In this document: positions 61,482 through 64,000 of the stretch, piece after piece
Layout: every line of letters starts with the position of its first letter
How positions within the stretch are numbered: the first letter of the stretch is position 1
Source of the DNA: JBBROS01 sp965260995
GTDB taxonomy: Bacteria > Pseudomonadota > Alphaproteobacteria > Acetobacterales > Acetobacteraceae
Reading direction: 5' to 3'
Assembly (NCBI GenBank): GCA_965260995.1
Contig: CBDHCD010000001.1
Coordinates: 372,001-436,000 of the forward strand
Length of the DNA stretch: 64,000 nucleotides
Program-made: the position numbers and the translations under genes
Notes under the pieces: model-generated
Seen by the model: only the letters and a program-made list of their open reading frames with translations
What the model was told of the DNA's origin: nothing
Databases searched by the model: none

Positions 61482-62621
61482 ATGCGCCTCGCGGTGCTGA
61501 AGGAACGGGCCGACGCGGAAACGCGAGTCGCGGCGACGCCGGAGACGGTCAAGAAGCTGATCGCGCTCGGGCTCACGGTCGCGGTCGAGGCCGGGGCGGG
61601 GGCGTCGAGCGCCATCCCGGACGGCGACTACCAGGCGGCCGGGGCGGAGATCGCGCCGGACGCGAAGGGCGCCCTGGCCGGGGCGGAGATCGTGTTCGCG
61701 GTGCAGCTGCCGCCGCCCGAGACGCGGGCGATGATGCCGAAGGGCGTGCTGCTGGTGTGCGTTGCCAACGTGGCCGGGGACGCGGAGCTGGTGGCCGGGC
61801 TGGCGCAGGCCGGGATCGACGTGGCGGCGATGGAGCTGCTGCCGCGCATCACCCGGGCGCAGAGCATGGACGTGCTGAGCAGTCAGGCGAACCTCGCCGG
61901 CTACCGGGGCGTGATCGAGGGGGCGGGGGCGTTCGAGCGCGGGTTCCCGATGATGATGACGGCGGCCGGCACGGTGCCGCCGGCGCGGGTGTTCGTGATC
62001 GGGGCGGGGGTGGCCGGGCTGCAGGCGATCGCGACGGCGCGGCGGCTGGGGGCCATTGTGTCGGCGACCGACGTGCGGCCGGCGGCGCGCGAGGAGATCA
62101 AGTCGCTGGGCGCGGCCTACGTCGGCGTCGACGACGAGGAGAGCGCCGGCCAGACGGGGGCGTACGCGCGGGAGATGAGCGACGCATTCCGCCAGAAGCA
62201 GGCCGAGCTGATGGCGACGACGGTGGCGAAGAACGACCTGGTGATCTGCACCGCGCTGGTGCAGGGGCGGCGCGCGCCGGTGATCCTGAGCGAGGCCATG
62301 GTGGACAGCATGAAGCCGGGGAGCGTCGTGGTGGACCTAGCCGCGGACAACGGCGGCAACTGCGCCGCGACCAAGCCGGGCGAGGTCGTCACCGCGGGGC
62401 GCGGGGTGAAGGTGCTGGGGCACCGCAACTGGCCCGGCCGCATCGCGGTGGCGGCGAGCAACCTTTATTCGCGCAACCTGCTGACATTCCTGACCACGTT
62501 CTGGGACAAGGAAGGCAAGAAGCCCGACTTGCCCGAGAGCGACGACATCGTGCGCGGCGTCATGCTGACGCGCGGCGGCCAGGTCGTGCACGCCTTGTTC
62601 CAGCCGGCGCAAGCCGCTTAA
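61482..62621 (+). CDS. pntAA: NAD(P) transhydrogenase subunit alpha part 1
   Basis: The 379-residue NAD(H)-binding domain I of proton-translocating transhydrogenase has the N-terminal LAVLKERADAETRVAATPET, the mobile-loop region MELLPRITRAQSMDVLSSQA, Rossmann motif VFVIGAGVAGLQAIATARRL, and VDLAADNGGNCAATKPGEVV. Alphaproteobacteria encode this domain separately, as here. A GAGGAAG site lies just before ATG 61482. It heads pntAA-pntAB-pntB, which makes NADPH from NADH using the proton gradient. Confidence 0.95.
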   Translation: MRLAVLKERADAETRVAATPETVKKLIALGLTVAVEAGAGASSAIPDGDYQAAGAEIAPDAKGALAGAEIVFAVQLPPPETRAMMPKGVLLVCVANVAGDAELVAGLAQAGIDVAAMELLPRITRAQSMDVLSSQANLAGYRGVIEGAGAFERGFPMMMTAAGTVPPARVFVIGAGVAGLQAIATARRLGAIVSATDVRPAAREEIKSLGAAYVGVDDEESAGQTGAYAREMSDAFRQKQAELMATTVAKNDLVICTALVQGRRAPVILSEAMVDSMKPGSVVVDLAADNGGNCAATKPGEVVTAGRGVKVLGHRNWPGRIAVAASNLYSRNLLTFLTTFWDKEGKKPDLPESDDIVRGVMLTRGGQVVHALFQPAQAA

Positions 62622-62634
62622 CCCGAGAGACGCC

Positions 62635-63060
62635 ATGAACCCGAACCTTTACGCGGACGAGGCGGGGCGCATCGCCGAGCGCGCGGCCGTGCTGGCCGAG
62701 CAGTTGCGGCTGGCCGGCGCCGGAATCGAGCCGGTGGCGGCCGTCGTGTCGCCGTTCATCTTCCTGCTGGCCGTGTTCCTGATGGCCTGCTTCGTCGGCT
62801 ATTACGTGGTGTGGAACGTGACGCCGGCGCTGCACTCGCCGCTGATGGGCGTGACCAACGCGATCTCGTCGGTGATCGTGGTGGGGGCGATCCTGGCGGT
62901 GGGGCTGAGCGACAGCGCCTGGGCGGGGGCGTTCGGGTTCCTGGCGGTGCTGCTCGCCAGCGTCAACATCTTCGGCGGCTTCACGGTGACGCAGCGGATG
63001 CTGGCCATGTTCCAGGCCAACAAGAAGAAGATCGCGATGAAGCCGGAGAGCGCCAAGTGA
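62635..63060 (+). CDS. pntAB: NAD(P) transhydrogenase subunit alpha part 2
   Basis: The 141-residue membrane domain II segment has about four hydrophobic helices (VVSPFIFLLAVFLMACFVGY, THALHSPLMGVTNAISSVIV-like LHSPLMGVTNAISSVIVVGA, AFGFLAVLLASVNIFGGFTV) and a Lys-rich end (ANKKKIAMKP). It forms part of the proton channel. It is 13 nt after pntAA and overlaps the pntB GTG start (GTGA). Confidence 0.95.
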   Translation: MNPNLYADEAGRIAERAAVLAEQLRLAGAGIEPVAAVVSPFIFLLAVFLMACFVGYYVVWNVTPALHSPLMGVTNAISSVIVVGAILAVGLSDSAWAGAFGFLAVLLASVNIFGGFTVTQRMLAMFQANKKKIAMKPESAK

Positions 63061-64000
63061 GCGCCTCGCTGACGGCGCTCGCCTACCTCGTCTCGGCGGT
63101 CCTGTTCATCCTGGCGCTGCGGGGGCTGTCGAGCCCGGTGACGGCGCGGCGGGGCAACCTTTACGGCATGATCGGCATGGGCATCGCCGTGGCGGCGACC
63201 TTGCTGCAGCGGGGCATGTCGGGGTCGGGGTTCCTGCTGATCGCGCTCGCGGTCATCATCGGCGGCGGCATCGGCACGGTCGTCGCGCGGCGCATCCAGA
63301 TGACGGCGCTGCCGCAGCTGGTGGCGGCGTTCCACTCGCTGGTGGGCCTGGCGGCGGTGTTCGTGGCGGCGGCGGCGCTCAACGCGCCGGCGGCGTTCGG
63401 CATCGGGGTGCCGGGGCACATCCACCAGCAGTCATTGGTCGAGATGTCGCTGGGGCTGGCGATCGGCGCGATCACCTTCTCCGGCTCGCTGATCGCCTTC
63501 GTCAAGCTGCAAGGGACGATGAAGGGCGCGCCGATCCTGTTCGCGCGGCAGCACCAGTTGAACCTGGCGCTGGGCGTGCTGCTGGTGCTGCTGGTGGTGG
63601 CGTTCGTGGCGACGGGCAGCCAGGCGCTGTTCTGGCTGATCGCGCTGCTGGCGTTGGGCCTCGGGTTCCTGATCATCATCCCGATCGGCGGCGCCGACAT
63701 GCCGGTGGTCGTCTCCATGCTGAACAGCTACTCGGGCTGGGCGGCGTGCGGCATCGGGTTCACGATCCAGAACCTGGCTTTGATCATCACCGGGGCGCTG
63801 GTGGGGGCGTCGGGCGCGATCCTGTCCTACATCATGTGCAAGGGGATGAACCGGAGCATCCTCAACGTGCTGCTGGGCGGCTGGGGCACGGACGCGGGCG
63901 GCGCCGCCGCGGCGGATGCGGGCGGCGGCGACCGGAGCGTTCGCAGCGGCAACGCCGACGACGCGGCGTTCATCATGAAGAACGCGTCCAAGGTGATCAT
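63057..64000 (+). CDS. pntB: NAD(P) transhydrogenase subunit beta (partial, runs off the window)
   Basis: About 314 residues are visible, from GTG 63057. They include the long membrane region (ALRGLSSPVTARRGNLYGMI, AAFHSLVGLAAVFVAAAALN, GSLIAFVKLQGTMKGAPILF) and the start of the cytoplasmic linker (GGADMPVVVSMLNSYSGWAA). The NADP(H)-binding domain III lies beyond 64000. The GTG overlaps the pntAB stop. Confidence 0.95.
   Translation, partial: MSASLTALAYLVSAVLFILALRGLSSPVTARRGNLYGMIGMGIAVAATLLQRGMSGSGFLLIALAVIIGGGIGTVVARRIQMTALPQLVAAFHSLVGLAAVFVAAAALNAPAAFGIGVPGHIHQQSLVEMSLGLAIGAITFSGSLIAFVKLQGTMKGAPILFARQHQLNLALGVLLVLLVVAFVATGSQALFWLIALLALGLGFLIIIPIGGADMPVVVSMLNSYSGWAACGIGFTIQNLALIITGALVGASGAILSYIMCKGMNRSILNVLLGGWGTDAGGAAAADAGGGDRSVRSGNADDAAFIMKNASKVI

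Noticed and set aside
1..64000. CRISPR arrays, rRNA or tRNA genes
   Set aside because: I saw no regularly spaced direct repeats of CRISPR type and no recognisable tRNA or rRNA segments on reading through; a covariance-model scan was not possible here.

Overview
The window is about 70% G+C, with dense operons and many 1 to 4 nt stop/start overlaps. Gene content points to an alphaproteobacterium, plausibly Rhodospirillales/Acetobacteraceae: split pntAA/pntAB/pntB, a GapR-type DNA-binding protein, a DUF1244 protein and a Cpa/Tad locus. The lineage call is an inference from gene content and composition. A consensus ParB-binding parS palindrome lies at 52998-53021 beside pyruvate kinase, so the segment is probably chromosomal and possibly origin-proximal.

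Layout. (1) 1-7.9 kb is a nest of insertion sequences: a truncated ISL3 copy, an intact ISL3 element, an IS3 remnant, an IS110 element, an IS701-like element carrying an extra small gene, and a frameshifted IS630. (2) 8.1-11.0 kb is a three-gene catabolic operon (sugar-type ABC ATPase, SDR, Ldh2-family dehydrogenase). (3) 11.2-20.6 kb is a lytic transglycosylase followed by a Tad/Flp pilus operon (flp, cpaA-F, tadB, tadC, tadD). (4) 20.6-25.2 kb is an erosion zone with tyrosine-recombinase and IS6 remnants around an esterase and a solitary ClpP paralogue. (5) 25.2-52.2 kb is the main interest. (6) 53-64 kb is housekeeping: pyk, DUF1244, gapR, a DMT exporter, acyl-CoA synthetase, M3 peptidase, an ABC1 kinase and pntAA-AB-B.

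The central region resembles the cyanobacterial scytonemin (sunscreen pigment) system. On the plus strand are ebo genes (eboC, eboB, eboE, eboF, with eboA divergent) and then scyD-like, scyA, scyC, trpG, trpD, trpC, trpE, a class II DAHP synthase and tyrA, many of them translationally coupled. Just upstream, on the minus strand, are an aromatic aminotransferase and trpB-trpA. A Crp/Fnr regulator and a PAS/HWE-kinase-like protein lie between the two halves. A Gly-rich repeat protein and a second Crp/Fnr regulator close the region. By analogy, DAHP synthase, TrpE/G/D/C/B/A and TyrA would feed tryptophan and p-hydroxyphenylpyruvate to ScyA (acyloin coupling) and ScyC (cyclisation), and Ebo proteins would traffic the monomer outwards. 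No scyB (tryptophan dehydrogenase) and no eboD are present in the window; the TyrB-type aminotransferase could make the indole-pyruvate instead. The ScyD-like protein is fused to an SGNH-hydrolase-like domain whose nucleophile serine is replaced by arginine. The product is therefore predicted to be a scytonemin-related indole-phenol alkaloid in a non-cyanobacterium.
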